From Aulostomus chinensis (taxonomy: Eukaryota; Chordata; Actinopteri; Syngnathiformes; Aulostomidae), in NCBI GenBank assembly GCA_037954235.1, contig JBBMOA010000007.1, forward strand, positions 22,265,457 through 22,329,456: DNA of 64,000 nucleotides, written 5' to 3'. Made by a program: the position numbers and the translations under genes. This document shows positions 1 to 12,349 of this stretch, piece by piece. Numbering within the stretch: position 1 is the first letter of the stretch; each line of letters begins with the position of its first letter. Under the pieces are notes generated by a model. It saw nothing but the letters and a program-made list of their open reading frames with translations, was not told where the DNA came from and ran no database searches.

Positions 1-2379
1 AGAGCAGTGGTAAATCTGGAGCACTCGTGCAGGACAAGTAGCAAATGCATGTAGGAGGAGCGGAGTGGGGGTGCGGGGGGTGCTTGTTGGAGTGATAGAT
101 TAATGAGGCATGGCCTTGTCTGTGTGGGGTATGTGCTTGTCGGGGGGGGGGGGTATATGTCTATGCATGTATGGCTGCACTCATGACACCCCTCCTTGCT
201 GAGATCAATTCTTTGAAGGGTTCCTTTGAACTTTGACTATTCCTTTATTAAGACAGTTTTATACACATTCCTGGGAAGCCACTCTGAATCTTGAACCCAC
301 ATGCACTGTTCTGCTCCATTCTAATCAGTTCATGTGGCACCACCAGTTACGAGTGCTGGTGCTTTGCACGTGAGGTGCCCTGTAGATCTGTTATGGATGT
401 GAAAAACACTCATGCACGTAGACGATGTCAGTCAGAATGAGTCTCAAAGTGTCCAGAATTTTTTTTTTTTAGATGAAACTTGATACACAGGAAAAGAGTT
501 TTTATTTCCCTCCCAATGAAGCTTCCAACCTGGAAGTTAGAATTACCATAAGCAAAAAGGATTTTTCAATAGAATTTTTGATTTTTATTTATTTTTTACC
601 GAAAATAAGCTCTGTTGCAAACAAAAGTATATGAAACTTAACAACTTGATCTTCACAAATTAACAAAAATTGAATGATATTTTAAGCATAAATGCAGCCA
701 TTACAAGTGGGGTTGTACGATATCTCGCAATTTGGCATTATGCCAATGTCCCTAGTGATTGCTGATGGATGGTGTTGTTTTTGAGGCGAGGGTGAGGATG
801 TAGCTGGCAGTTTCTTAACTATCCTCTTACGTTTAATGCAAACACACCATAACACACAAACAAGAAGAAAACGTTGAGGTTCTTGAGAAGTGAATCCCCA
901 AAATGCCTGTGGCTTAACTGTCATCAACACGCAGGTGAAGCCAGTAAAAAAGCTAAATTCTGCTGAACATATGAAGACAGAATGTTAGCGCAGATGTTGC
1001 GTGAGCTCATATCTAACCTACAGAATTCAAGGTAAAAAAGCTTGAAAACTCAAAGGATGCAGCGAGGATACTGCGCACTACCGAGCCAGCCATATGTTGA
1101 CACAGTGACACAGTAACACAGTGACTGCCACACACAGCTTGAACTTCCCTGGCTAGTTACTAGAAACAAACAGTGTGTGCTGTGACACAGAGAAGAGGGA
1201 TATATTTCTCTTCCCTCAAAGTCCAGAGAGTTGAAAGGGAGAGCTTCCCCTCAGGGCAAAAGCTGGAGAGTAACCATGTGATGGGGAAAGAGAGTAGCAG
1301 AGGAGAGATAGCTTGGAGCGCAGGCAGTATTTGAGAAAATACTGCAGATTAGTTCAGGAACTGTAGTACAGCACTCTGAATGTCAGAGGAGTGAATTTAT
1401 AGAAAAAGGTTTTACTTGAAAAAAATCATTTCTCTTAGATGTCGGGTTGTTCCGAACAGGGTGGTGAATATACAAAGAGTGTAGGCCTGTGATTGGCAGA
1501 CACGTCTGTGATGGAGACAGACAAAGGAGGAAAGCTCTTTGAGCACAGTCAATAGCCATTTAGAGAAGACGAAGTGAGAGATGACAGCTGAGCAGAAGGG
1601 TGTGAAGAGAGGAGGATGAATGAATGAGTGAAATGCTGGGAGGTGAGGGAGACGTGAGTGGGGGACGTCCCATTGTATATTGTTGTAGGATGGGACTGTC
1701 TTGTGGCCTTTGACCTGTAATTGGATCAATGAGTGTGTGGAGCACTGTGCTGAAGGACCTACAGTGACAGATTCAGTGGGCCATTTATTTTGTGTAAAGG
1801 TGTGTGTGTGTGTGTGTTTTTGCATGCATGTGTTTATGGTTATCTGCAGCTCACTGGTGATTACAGTCTGGAGCCATAAGGATGATGATGGAGCAGGTGC
1901 GCTCCTGCCTCTGCTCTCTTTGTCATTGGCAAACTATAGTGGAGCAGCGATTGTCCTTGGTTTTTATGATTGAGCATTCAAGGGCAGAGTGTCCCCTTTA
2001 GTGAAAGCTGAAAGTCAGGAGAGACATCCTGTCATTTATTCTATTCATCCAGTTTTTCCTTTTTTTTCCAAATGAACATAAGTGTATCAGTGTCATGAAA
2101 AGAAATACATGAATAGAACGGATGCATTCCCTCATGATTATGCAGGGCCTCGTCATTGATTGATTCCTATTAAATCAACTAGCTGTCTGTGCATGTGTTT
2201 GACTTGTTGATCCCCCCCCAGGTCAGCACACCAGCAGCTCCTCTGCTGACCCATATGATTAAGGCCAAAGCACCCCCCCCCCCCATCTATTTGTAGCCAC
2301 AAAGATGAAATGATAAAGGGCACATTATCATTTGTATCATCTGTCTGTGTTGGACCCCACTCAGGCACTCCTACATACC

Positions 2380-2380
<1 letters not shown>

Positions 2381-2440
<60 letters not shown>
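2381..2440. repeat. (TG)30 microsatellite
   Basis: This is an uninterrupted TG dinucleotide array of 60 bp. It is probably length-polymorphic and can adopt Z-DNA. Confidence 0.98.
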
Positions 2441-2441
<1 letters not shown>

Positions 2442-3635
2442 CTAATTTTGACAGTTAGTGTGAGTGTATGTTCTATTTAAGAGATATTGTGTCAAATCTG
2501 AACAAATCCTTTAGGTTTACTCAGCGCAGGGCAGGATGTTCATCCATCTGTGTGTGGTTTTCATGCCAAAATATCCATGAGCTGTGGTGTGTCTCCAGCA
2601 TACACATCTACAGTATCATCATGCCTACAGCTATTCACCACTCATCTGTGATCCATGGATCCAGCCTCAGCTCACCTGAAACAAGGTGAGGTTACAGGAG
2701 GTGAGCCCGTTAAGCTACACTAAGCTAAACATAGATGGTAAATAAGATGTTTGTGTGCCAAATTTCTTTGAGCCGTATTGTATTGTAGTGCCTCTGTGGT
2801 CTTTGGGGAGGAATTCAGCTCTGGAATTGGCACTGTTCTATCAGCCTCAATCTTCAACAACAAGAAATATGGAATAAGAAATGAAGCCAGTTGCTTTTGT
2901 AACTGTAGCGAACCTCCCCCCTCTGCTTTCAGGTGTCTTTCTAGGGCTGGGCAGGTGTTTGGCTTATAGTAATGATGAGAATGAGATCATCAGAGAGATA
3001 AAACAGTAATTGTATTGAATTGTGTTTCATGATGGTTGATGGAGAGTCATTGGTAAACAAGAAAGATGAAACCAGTGTTTGGAAACGCTCAGTTTTTAGT
3101 CAGATGAGCAACAACAAGCAAGCATCAGTCACATCAACTTCCTGAAGTCAACGAGTATTTAAATAATGAATAATCTCACTGTTGACCACATTAATTCAGA
3201 TTTCTTGCTGGAGTGTAGCAGAACTATGTCAGTCTGATATGGTGTGTGACTGTCAGAATTGATCCTGGGAGTGAGAAATGCAGCAAACACAGTGAGTACA
3301 TTTCTTCTCGTGCAGGCCTCTGGAGGCCCTCCATAGGTGGGAGCTGAAGAGATGGAAGCTGGGCAGCCGGTCTTTTTGTTTCTCAAGAATGAAACGTTGA
3401 TATGGGGAGGAGTAGAAAGAGGAGAGCAGGGTAGAGGAGGAGGAGGAGGAGTGGGTTCCAAGAGGGGGTGTGAAGCTACTGGTTTAAAATGAGATTTTCA
3501 CTTTTTTATTTATTTAGTTGAGCTCATAGCTCAAGGCTGTCTGCTTGCTTTTTGTTGTATGTTCTGTGGCCTCAGTGCCCCATCCTCCCTCCTCCCTGTG
3601 TTTCTAATGTGAGTGTATCTGCAAGTGGAAATGGG

Positions 3636-3637
<2 letters not shown>

Positions 3638-3719
<82 letters not shown>
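3638..3719. repeat. (GT)41 microsatellite
   Basis: This is an uninterrupted 82-bp GT array, the longest perfect dinucleotide array upstream of reln. The cysteine-valine open frames crossing it are artefacts of the repeat. Confidence 0.98.
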
Positions 3720-3722
<3 letters not shown>

Positions 3723-4229
3723 CTCATTTACACTTCTACTACGACTGCCTGAGTTTTGTGTCTGGTGCTTGCTTTGTGGGAATTTGTGCGTTGTATTTCA
3801 ACTGTTTATTAGTGCATATGAAGATTTTGTCACCTCTTTCTCAAGGGAGGAGATCTTCTCAATGCAAAAAAAATATACTGAACGTCAATATTCTGTAACG
3901 TAAAACCCAACTAAGCTATTTCCTGAGTTGCGTGTGAATGTGTGTGCATGCAGCCTTCTCCTTCAAATATTTCCTGTTGCAGCTTCAATAGTGACAAGGG
4001 TTGCCTCAGTTGCAGTCATTAAAGACTTGACAATGAAGCAGACGCACAAATATCAGTCAAACAAGTGAGATATCAAGTGTTTTCTCCAGGGAACCGTTTT
4101 CCATCAGATTTTGATGAGGCAATTAAGGTCATTGATTAATCTGCATATTCACTGTCTTTTTCATGACATTCATTAACAAGTCTTGATCTCATATCTCTCT
4201 CTCCATCTTTACACACACGTACACACACA

Positions 4230-4335
4230 CATATATATGTTTGTATATGTATGTATGTATGTATATATATATGTGTATATACACACACATATATATATAT
4301 ATACATTCATACATACATACATACATACACAAACA
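4230..4335. repeat. imperfect palindrome of AC/AT/GTAT repeats
   Basis: The left arm (TTTGTATATGTATGTATG.. then TATATATATGTG) is mirrored by the right arm (CACATATATATATATA.. then CATACATACATACACAAAC). The centre is the perfect palindrome GTGTATATACAC at 4273-4284. Arms of roughly 45 bp can pair with only a few gaps, so this could extrude as a cruciform. Confidence 0.85.
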
Positions 4336-6011
4336 TATGTGCAAGGATCAACTCAAGTTCAATCAGTACTGGTGATTGTAATCATAACATCTACAATTTT
4401 AACGAAAACCATTTTGTTAGTCAAAAGCTCTCAATTTTATTAAATTCTCATGAATGAGTGTGATCTTGTAAACATAAATATGAAATGTTAATGCATTGAG
4501 TTGTGGCTGTGTGAGGGTTGAGGGATTCCCGCTGTTACTATCTATGCATGCGTGCTCATGCGCTCTCTGTGTGGTATGAGACTGCGCTGTGTCGGAGGAA
4601 GAATTTGAGATGAATCTGTTTTATTATGTCTGTGCCAGACATGCTGTGCATCTATTGCACACACAAGAAAAGCAACCTCTCCTCGGCTATTGCAGAGCAC
4701 AATGCCTGAAAACAGCTCTGATTATGCAGGATGCAGCTCAGAAGAACAGGAGCTGTTTTGCCTTACCTTTTTTTTTTTTTTTTTTTTTTTTTACAAGTTC
4801 ATGGGCATTTGCACAAAACACACAAAATCAATATTGTATCTATTAGGCTATAAGACTTTATATGAAATGAGAAGAATTTCTCTGAGTGTCCGTGTTGGAT
4901 TTCAGATGTTCGAAAATTTCTCCATCATTTATCTCATTGATTTTCAGCCATGCTCCGAGCTTATATTCTCCTCAATGCAGAAAGAGCAACTGGAGGGAAT
5001 TGGAGCTTGTAGATCAGTTCATTGATCACTCTCCCACAGGAAATTAGTCCTGTGCTACTTGTTAAAATGATACTTCAGACCAAAAAAAATATGCACCTTG
5101 GAACAGTAAAATGCGATTTCAGGAATCATTTCCACTCACTCTGTTCTTGAATGCCACTGACACGACCGTTCCTGTTTTTCTTGGCTCGGCTGTATATTCC
5201 GCGTAACTTCTGCCTTCTGTCCCTTCTAATTGCTCGCATGTTGGATATTAGGATGGCAAAATGGCTGTCTGTGGTGTAAAAATCACTCAACATTCACCCT
5301 GTCTGTCTCTGTCACAATGTGGCCTTGTGTCTTTCATTTCTCATGTCTCATACTTCTCAGCTTGTTCTTTCACAGCTCTGTTACCATGACTGCAGGATGA
5401 GAGGGGGGTTGCTGTGATGACACTGAATTGGGAGCCGGGCTGAAAACGTGGAGTTCGGAGAACAGATTCTGCATCAAACAAATGCAAAAGAAGTTCGAGG
5501 CCAACCGTCTGTGGATGCAAGCAGCCCTGAGCAGCACACTTTGCCATGTTCAAAACTCAGAGAGAACTATGACTCACAGCTGTTGAAAAATGTATCACAC
5601 TTAAATGGTGCCAGGCCATGTGCCTTTCACCATTTAAACGTGCAGACACACATCTGCTGGAGCCTCTGCAAACAATGACAGCCTCGATATTGGACCGCTT
5701 TTCAAAAGCAACCTCTAAGGTTCACCAGTGTTACTTTAAGTGTGTCTCAAAAGGCAGACTGTGCCAAGAACAGCCATCAGGACAAAGTTGTGCTTCTGCA
5801 GTACCTATTTTTCTGTGTGTTCAGTGGAACAGAGCCTCTGGAGTGAATTCCAAAAAATGCACTTCCATCTCTCTGCCAAGGAAGACAGGCTGGAAGGAAT
5901 ATTTGTACATGCACTGTTAAACTTAAGTGTGTCATATCCATACATAACATGTTGTAGCTGTGGCTACTCTCTACAATGACCTACGCTAAAACACTGCACT
6001 GCACCTTATTG
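4336..6011. other. upstream noncoding DNA
   Basis: I recognise no gene or named repeat here. A run of 25 T (4768-4792) is the only marked simple tract. Confidence 0.5.
4768..4792. repeat. poly-T tract (25 T)
   Basis: This is an uninterrupted T run following CCTTACC. It could be the tail of an old reverse-strand retroposon, but I recognise nothing next to it. Confidence 0.9.
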
Positions 6012-6700
6012 TACGAGCCCAATTTCAATGAAGTGGAGACGCTGAGTAAAACGTACATAAAAACAGAATACAGTGATTTGCAAATCCTTTTCAATCTATG
6101 TTCAATTGAATACACCACAAAGAAAAGATATTTAATGTTCAAACTGATAAACTTTGTGATTTTTTTTGCAAATATTCACTCATTTTGAATTTGTTTCCCT
6201 GCAACACATTCCAAAAAAGCTGGGACAGGGGCATGTTTACCACTATGTTACATCACCTTTCCTTTTAACAACACTCAACAATTGTTGGGAACACGAATTG
6301 TTGAAGCTTTGTAGGTGGAATTATTTCCCATTCTTGCTCGATGTATAACTTCAGTTACTCAACAATCCGTTGCGGTATTTTGCGCTTCATTATGGGCCAC
6401 AATGTGGCTTGGCATTGTCCTGCTGAAATAAGCAGGGACATCCCTGGTAAAGACATTGCTTGGATGGCAGCACATGTTGCTCCTGCTGCATGTACCTTTC
6501 AGCATGAATGGTACCTTCACAAATGTGCAAGTTTCCCTGGGCATTTACAAACCCCCATACCATCACAGATGCTGGCTTTTGAACTTTGCACTGATAACAA
6601 TCTGGATGGTCCTTTCTGCGCTCCAATGCCAACCAAGTTTCATGAAAATCAGAAAGAGTCCATCGGAAACATTAGTTCAGGAAGCTCATGCGGGGCAAGG
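6012..6700 (-). mobile_element. degenerate Tc1-like transposon, internally deleted
   Basis: The left end (from the TA at 6012) resembles the terminal inverted repeat and 3' non-coding end of a common fish Tc1-like element: CCCAATTTCAATGAAGT, then a GATTTGCAAATCC motif and GCTGGGACAGG. Read on the minus strand, 6390-6632 encodes a piece of Tc1/mariner transposase: KVQKPASVMVWG, LHICEGTIHAERY, and FQQDNAKPH with the second catalytic Asp. Directly after NAKPH the sequence jumps to the C-terminal part (IMKRKI..Q and, after frame breaks, LSVVKRKGDV), so the segment with the third catalytic acidic residue is gone. Several stops and frame breaks follow. The right end is uncertain; homology fades near 6700 and I see no matching terminal repeat. 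The copy cannot make an active enzyme and is a fossil. Confidence 0.85.
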
Positions 6701-7897
6701 GGTACTCGGGGGTCTGTGAAACAAAGGTGTGACTGCGTGATAGATTTCTCTTATTTTTGCAACTCATCAATTTTTCCTGTGTTTCACATAAACTAAGTCC
6801 TCCAGGCATTAATGAACCGAACCAGCTCTGTTTGTGCAGAACCAGTAGGGCAGTTTAAAGAAAACAAAGGGGGGTCACAGAGGGCTCGTGTTTAGCAGCA
6901 GCAATCTCACAGTGAAGAAGTGAAACCCAAAAAAGGATTTGCATATTTTTAAAGAACAGAATAGCAACGTGGGTTGTGAGTGTTTCCCTTGATTAAAATC
7001 AATGTCAATGCAATCGTATCTTTTTTAAGTTTAATTCAATGTCATTGCAATGTTAGTAAATCAGTTGCCTTATTACCGATCAGTCATAAGATATGTAATT
7101 ATCCATTATCATCATCCCTGTTACTTTTAATGGGATGTATCAAAAAAACAAACTGTCACAGTGTAAAAATCCTACTTTTTTTGGGGTCCTGCTGTGTGCA
7201 GCCAAGCCTTATAATTGCAGTTATAAGAGTTGGGTTTTAAGTGTCTGCCCACCCCAGTGCAGTTTGTCCTGAAAAAAAGAAGTTTTTGTGTCAGTAACTA
7301 AACCAACACGCAAAGTGAAAAGAATATCTGTGTCATTTATGCTCCCAAGACACACACTTTGTGTGAGTGTTTTCATTGTGTGTGCTCTCTGCTGGCCGGA
7401 CTACCAGCAGAGTGGGTCCTTGTGTGCTGGCCCTTCTAGAGCCACGATGGGTCAGACTGCAGCCCTCCCTCTGTGACAGGGCATTGAGATTTTGGGGTGA
7501 TCCTCACTGGTCTTATTTACACATTGAGTTGTGCTCTCCTCCTTTTACGCCTTTCGGGGGGACAAGCTTTTCATGGGACTAATTGGAGTGTGCAAGCCAT
7601 CACAGCTGAAGTGCTCCCGCAGGGCCTCTCTTTCTCTTTTTCTCTTTCATTGCCTTGTCCCCTCCTCCAACACCAAGGCTTTTATTATCATTTGCCATAT
7701 CAAGTAAACAACCTGTTAGTAGAAATTAGGGTCCAGTGAGTGATGAAGCGACACATCCAACCCCTCCTGCCCAATGTGCCTCTGCTTTCCCCTCTCTCTC
7801 CCTCACCGTCACAATCTCCCATCCCTTTGAGCTCTTTCCACTTTTGTGCCCCCACCCTCTGTTCTGCCTTGTTTGGCACGCAGCCTTTTCAGTGACA

Positions 7898-7950
7898 GTG
7901 GTAGTGGTGGTAGTAGTAGTAGTGGTTGTGGTGGTGGTGGTGGTGTGTGT
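7898..7950. repeat. (GGT/GTA)n trinucleotide array
   Basis: GTGGTAGTGGTGGTAGTAGT grades into (GGT)n and then GTGTGTGT. The poly-Val and poly-Thr frames across it are artefacts. Confidence 0.92.
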
Positions 7951-8149
7951 GGATGCATGCAGGGGTTCTGAAATGAAGATTGAAGCGGACAAAAAAGCCC
8001 TGGCGCAACCTTGAGGTGGAAATTAATAATGATAAAAATAATTACTGCCCCACTCCCCTTGCCCACTCCTCCCTGACCTAGTTTCCATAATGGAGAACAA
8101 TCGCCCCCAGTCTCACACTATGTGTGTGTGTGTGTTTAAGTAAGTATTA

Positions 8150-8151
<2 letters not shown>

Positions 8152-8194
<43 letters not shown>
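8152..8194. repeat. (GT)21 microsatellite
   Basis: This is a near-perfect GT array; a shorter TG tract (8121-8136) lies just upstream. Confidence 0.95.
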
Positions 8195-8196
<2 letters not shown>

Positions 8197-8583
8197 AGTG
8201 TAAAGGGGCTACATGATGTCCATGGTGTAATCAGGATGGATGTAGGACAGAACCTACATGAAGAAAACACAGAGGCCATCAGGTACGGGGATGTGTGTTG
8301 CTGTTAATAAAGATGGCTACAGGTATGACAGATGGCTCTGCTGGCACACACTACCTGCTCCTCTCCGCCTTGTGTGCATCGGACACACTTGTGCCGGTGT
8401 TCATTCTCTGTTAGTGCGCTGGGATGCTCATCATGTCAAAGTATGCCATTTTGGGCAAACATATGTGTGTATGTTTGATCAGTGTGAGCATGTGTATTCA
8501 GCAGGGGAGTGTGGAACAGACGGTAAACACTGGGCTGTGACTGATCTCTGCAAGCAGCTCTGGCCAGAGAAAGCTGCAGAAGG

Positions 8584-8587
8584 TCAC

Positions 8588-8633
<46 letters not shown>
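8584..8633. repeat. (CA)n microsatellite
   Basis: This is a CA array of about 50 bp with one CG interruption near its start. Confidence 0.95.
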
Positions 8634-8635
<2 letters not shown>

Positions 8636-9479
8636 ATGTAAGAATGTACACACGCGCACAAAATTTTAAAACATGAGACTATGGACTGCACATTCTCCAA
8701 TTATTGTGGGTGGTAGTTCTGCCCTTGATCGCATCTCTAGGTTCAGGTCAAACAGATGATACTGTAACCTTGAGAGAGAAAAAAAAACAACCTCTACTCT
8801 AGAACTGCAAGGTTTTCTAAATAGAAACTCCCATATATTTGATTTGAGATTTGATTGCAACACGGCAAAAGTAGATCCAGGATCGTCTCTCCTGGCGAGT
8901 TCAGTCAGGTCATGCATGTCAGGCATTCAACTTTTTATTGCAACAATATGCATTCTAGTTTGGCCGTGTGTTCATGTTATGCTCTGGAATAAATCTGAGC
9001 AAGCCTGAAACAGATAAATCCCACAACTCGCCCCAGCAGAATGTGAGATGGACAACATTTAATGAACAAACACCACATTCAAAGTAATAAAAATCTGAAC
9101 GCTTCCATGAGAGTAGACTGGAGGTCTGAAGCAGTGTAGCATCAAGGGGTGAATCTGGCTTCAGACATAAGAGACTTCTGTAAGTCTCCATTGAAATTAA
9201 ACGTTCATCAAGTTTAAAGCAGTTTGTGTGATAGGGTGTCTGTCTTAATTTAATGCTGTTTAACAGTCATGTAAAAAAATAAATTCCCTTCCTGTCACAA
9301 TTTTGTGTGACAGCAGATGGATACCTTCTACATAAAACTGGTGTTGCTTTTGCCTTTTTACCAACGACTCAAAAGCATGATATGTTTCTCACTATTACGA
9401 TGTTTTGGATCAGTGCTGATTTGGTCCTTGCTGTGGAAAAACCGACCAGCTTTTCACTCCTTCAAGGATCCCCGAGGGG

Positions 9480-9650
9480 GACTTGGAGGCGAGAAAGCTT
9501 ATGACCGAGTTCCTCAAGGGACATTGTGGGAGGTTTTGCCAGAGTATGGGGTGAGGAGGGGGGGGGGGGGGGGGGGGGGGGGGGCTACTCCTGGCCGTCC
9601 GATTTACACCTGTACACCCAAAGTAAGAGTTTTGTTGGAGTTCTGTGGAG
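9480..9650 (+). mobile_element. non-LTR retrotransposon reverse-transcriptase remnant, split by poly-G
   Basis: The + strand encodes a recognisable RT motif A region: DLE, then a 5-base duplication (GCGAG) that breaks frame, then KAYDRVPQGTLWEVLPEYGV. The first Asp corresponds to a catalytic RT aspartate. A run of 27 G (9558-9584) follows. Beyond it LLLAVR and, after another frame shift, LYTQSKSFV match the next conserved block of fish LINE RTs (..LLRAIRSLYNQSESCVRI-like). The fragment is under 200 bp, has several frame breaks and no endonuclease part, so it is dead. I cannot assign the clade safely from this much sequence. Confidence 0.8.
9558..9584. repeat. poly-G tract (27 G)
   Basis: This uninterrupted G run sits inside the reverse-transcriptase remnant and probably expanded from a short G run there. 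It is strongly G-quadruplex prone and also prone to assembly or sequencing length error. Confidence 0.95.
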
Positions 9651-12349
9651 TTCATTATGGTAACTATATACATCACCCTCACATAAGGTTTGCTATTTTT
9701 GTAGGTTTAAGCACATTTTACCATTGGGAGAAATAAACTCAGGTTTTCCTTAGGACAACTTCAGGAGCTCTGGAATGTTTTCATGGGTGTTCACTGTTGA
9801 CAGGCCATATGTGATGAGTGTTATTTTTGTTAGAGGAGTATTTTTATTTTTACATTTAACACTTTGGGCCATAACAGCTGAAATACTCCAGGCACGCCAG
9901 TGGTGCAACACAGCTGTCATCACAGATTGTTTCCATTGTAAAGATCGTGGCCCAGAGCTCGCATACATAGGTTTGCTACCTGAAAACTACTGTCCAACGT
10001 ATGCACTGTGATACGGGAGATAAAACAGACATTATCCTGTCTGATCCTGAGTGCAAAAACTTTGTAACACCCAAATGTGTAAGTGTGCAAAGGGGCCTGA
10101 TGATGATGTTCTTATCATCAGGCTGGCATGAAAGTGGAACAATTCAAAAATTGAATGCATTTACGCAAAGGCAATGACGAGTGACAATGACATTTGAGAA
10201 CATCTGTTCAAGGCACGGGCAAAATTGTCACTGCTCACACTCACCCTGGGTGCCATCCTCGACTTACCATCGGGAGTATCTCCTGTGGACAAGAACATGT
10301 GCTACAAGGGTTAAAGAGCATCCCAAGACACAACTTTTAGAATGAATCAAAGTCAAAAGTGAAGTTACGGGAAGTATTTGTCAGTGCAGTGTCCAGGCTG
10401 TATCTAAAGCATGACAACATTCACAGAGTGGAACGCTATCGGAGCTGCACATAAAGACTTCCAGCTCAAGAACTTTAAGAAGTCTCACCGGTGAGTTAAT
10501 GCAGTTACATTAATTAAAAGTGCTTAATTAAGTCAATGAGGAGCTGAAGGGTGGCTGTGGGCTGGTTGTGAGGAATAACAGAGGAACCGAGATAACCACT
10601 GACCCCACTCTTAAGTCTCAACAGATTGGTCCACCTAGCTGACCTCAGAGAACAACTGGGAGGACACAGTCTGCCCCTGCAAAGTTACTGCCTTCACTTC
10701 ATATACTGTTTCTTTCTGTACTTTCTTTTTTGTTGTTCTCACAGTTCTAAAACTCCGAGCATTGTTTTTACCACCTCTCCAAAAAAATTGCAGCAATCCT
10801 CTTGTTCCCTGAGACACTGCAGTTACACTTCTATACTTAGGGTCCATCAGTATTGTCCCCAAGCAAATCTGCCCCCCAAGAAATCCAGTTTTTTTGACAA
10901 GTGTGATCTCTGTGCGCCACTCCCAGGTTTGGTGGGATTTTACGGTTGCATGGAACATGGACATGAAGTGACCGTCAGCTCAGTGGGTGAAATAGATGAC
11001 CTCCAGTTCAGGCCAGGTAACGTTTGGAGCAGTAGGAACAGGACAGGGGAAGGAAAATCCTGTTTGAGGATGGTAACTGGTTCAAGTGTGACTGCACATG
11101 CAGCCTCCTGATGTTGTTTTGTACCAGACCACCCAGACAACTGATTCAGCAGATGTCTGATAACATTCTTCCTTTCTTAAGGTTCTGGTTTTTTTTTTGG
11201 GAGAGAGATTTTAGTTGCTCTTTTCATGGCTGAAAATATAGAAAACTAACCTTTTACCTCAGAACACTCAGAAAAGAAATTGTAGAGCCAATTTCCTTTT
11301 TTTTTTTTTTTTAACTGACCACCATAACAAAAATCAACTAAGTGGGTGAATCTTTCCCAATTGCGTTTTTGTCCCCATGTCTTTGTGTGAATGTTGAGTG
11401 GAGCTGGTGGGAGTAGCAGCTGGCAGGTGAAAGACTTCACTTCAGTCCGAAATAAGTCGTTCTTAAACTAAAGTAAGGAGAACAAGACATGAGCAGGGCT
11501 ACAGTGCATGGTGTAAGATTACACATGCATTTGTTTCTGTATGGGGGGGGGGGGGGCATATTTCCAGGGTTTAGTTTGTGAAAGCATCTGGCCATGGTGG
11601 TCTGACTCTCTGCTACTGCTGTGGGTCACCCAGGGTGTGTGCGTGTGTGTGTGTGTGTGTGTGTGCGTGTGTGTGTGTGTGTGCGTGCGCGCGCGCGCCT
11701 GTGTCTGTGTCTGTGTGTCTCAGTGTGCACAGGTTGCTGGTTTCAGAGTTTATGTCTGTAATGGGCACTTAACCACACAAACCCACCATATATTTAAAAA
11801 AAAAGGCTTGAGGACACGCTCAGTGGTGTTAACAGCCAGTTCTTTAAGTTCTTCCTTTACTGAATTATTTAATGCAATCTTTCTGATGGCCTTGTACCTT
11901 AAAGGGGATTTTACAGCCACTGAAAACACTTGTGTGTTTGATGCACTTGGAAACTAATATTTTTGTATCCTCAAGGTCTGGCAAGAGAATATTTAGGGGA
12001 AATATTGTGGATCACTTACACGTAGCGCAAGCGTTGAGCATCAATAGAGAGAGAGAAATGAGGAGAGCTTGTGGCACAAATTTATGTTTTTGACTGTTTC
12101 CTCCAGGATGAAAAAGAGGAGAGGGAGATGGGTTGGGTGTGTACACGGTGTTAGAGAAATGCTTATCCATCATTTGGTGAGCTGGAGCAGATCCAAGTGG
12201 GGGAGAAAAAGCAGCATTATGCCTGGTGTCTGTTCTCTAGTGGTGGGTTAATCCAGAGCAGAGAGGCGGCGCACACTGCTCTGATGGGGGAAAAAAGTTG
12301 GAGAATTCTGTGGAAAAGGAGATTCTGATGGAAAACCCTTGAAAAAAGC
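9651..12349. other. upstream noncoding DNA
   Basis: No supported gene. Open frames at 10626-11111 (+) and 10635-10964 (-) overlap each other and resemble nothing I know. Simple tracts are a 14-G run at 11543-11556, a T run near 11297-11312 and a TG/CG array at 11635-11700. Confidence 0.5.
11635..11728. repeat. (GT)n(GC)n(TGTC)n alternating purine-pyrimidine array
   Basis: GT repeats with periodic GC interruptions end in GCGCGCGCGC at about 11687-11698, followed by TGTGTCTGTGTCTGTG. The alternating GT/GC core is a strong Z-DNA-forming sequence about 1.5 kb upstream of the reln ATG. Confidence 0.93.

Larger units (their letters stand above)
1..4229. other. upstream noncoding DNA with microsatellites
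   Basis: No supported gene. It contains short poly-G (142-152), poly-C (2273-2285), a short TG tract (1800-1818) and two long TG arrays listed separately. The open frames here are short and low-complexity; I recognise none of them. Confidence 0.6.
6701..9479. other. upstream noncoding DNA with simple repeats
   Basis: No supported gene. The stretch holds a (GTG/GTA)n array, two TG arrays and a CA array, listed separately where long. Confidence 0.5.

Noticed and set aside
3638..3719. Regularly repeated arrays as possible CRISPR
   Set aside because: These are dinucleotide microsatellites with no spacer structure, in a vertebrate genome.
4183..4457. Open frames of 68-86 codons across the palindrome
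   Set aside because: They consist of tyrosine, isoleucine, threonine and histidine codons from AC/AT repeats; compositional artefacts.
10626..11111. Overlapping open frames on both strands (161 and 109 codons)
   Set aside because: No recognisable motif, non-ATG start likely, and opposite frames over the same bases; no evidence favours either.
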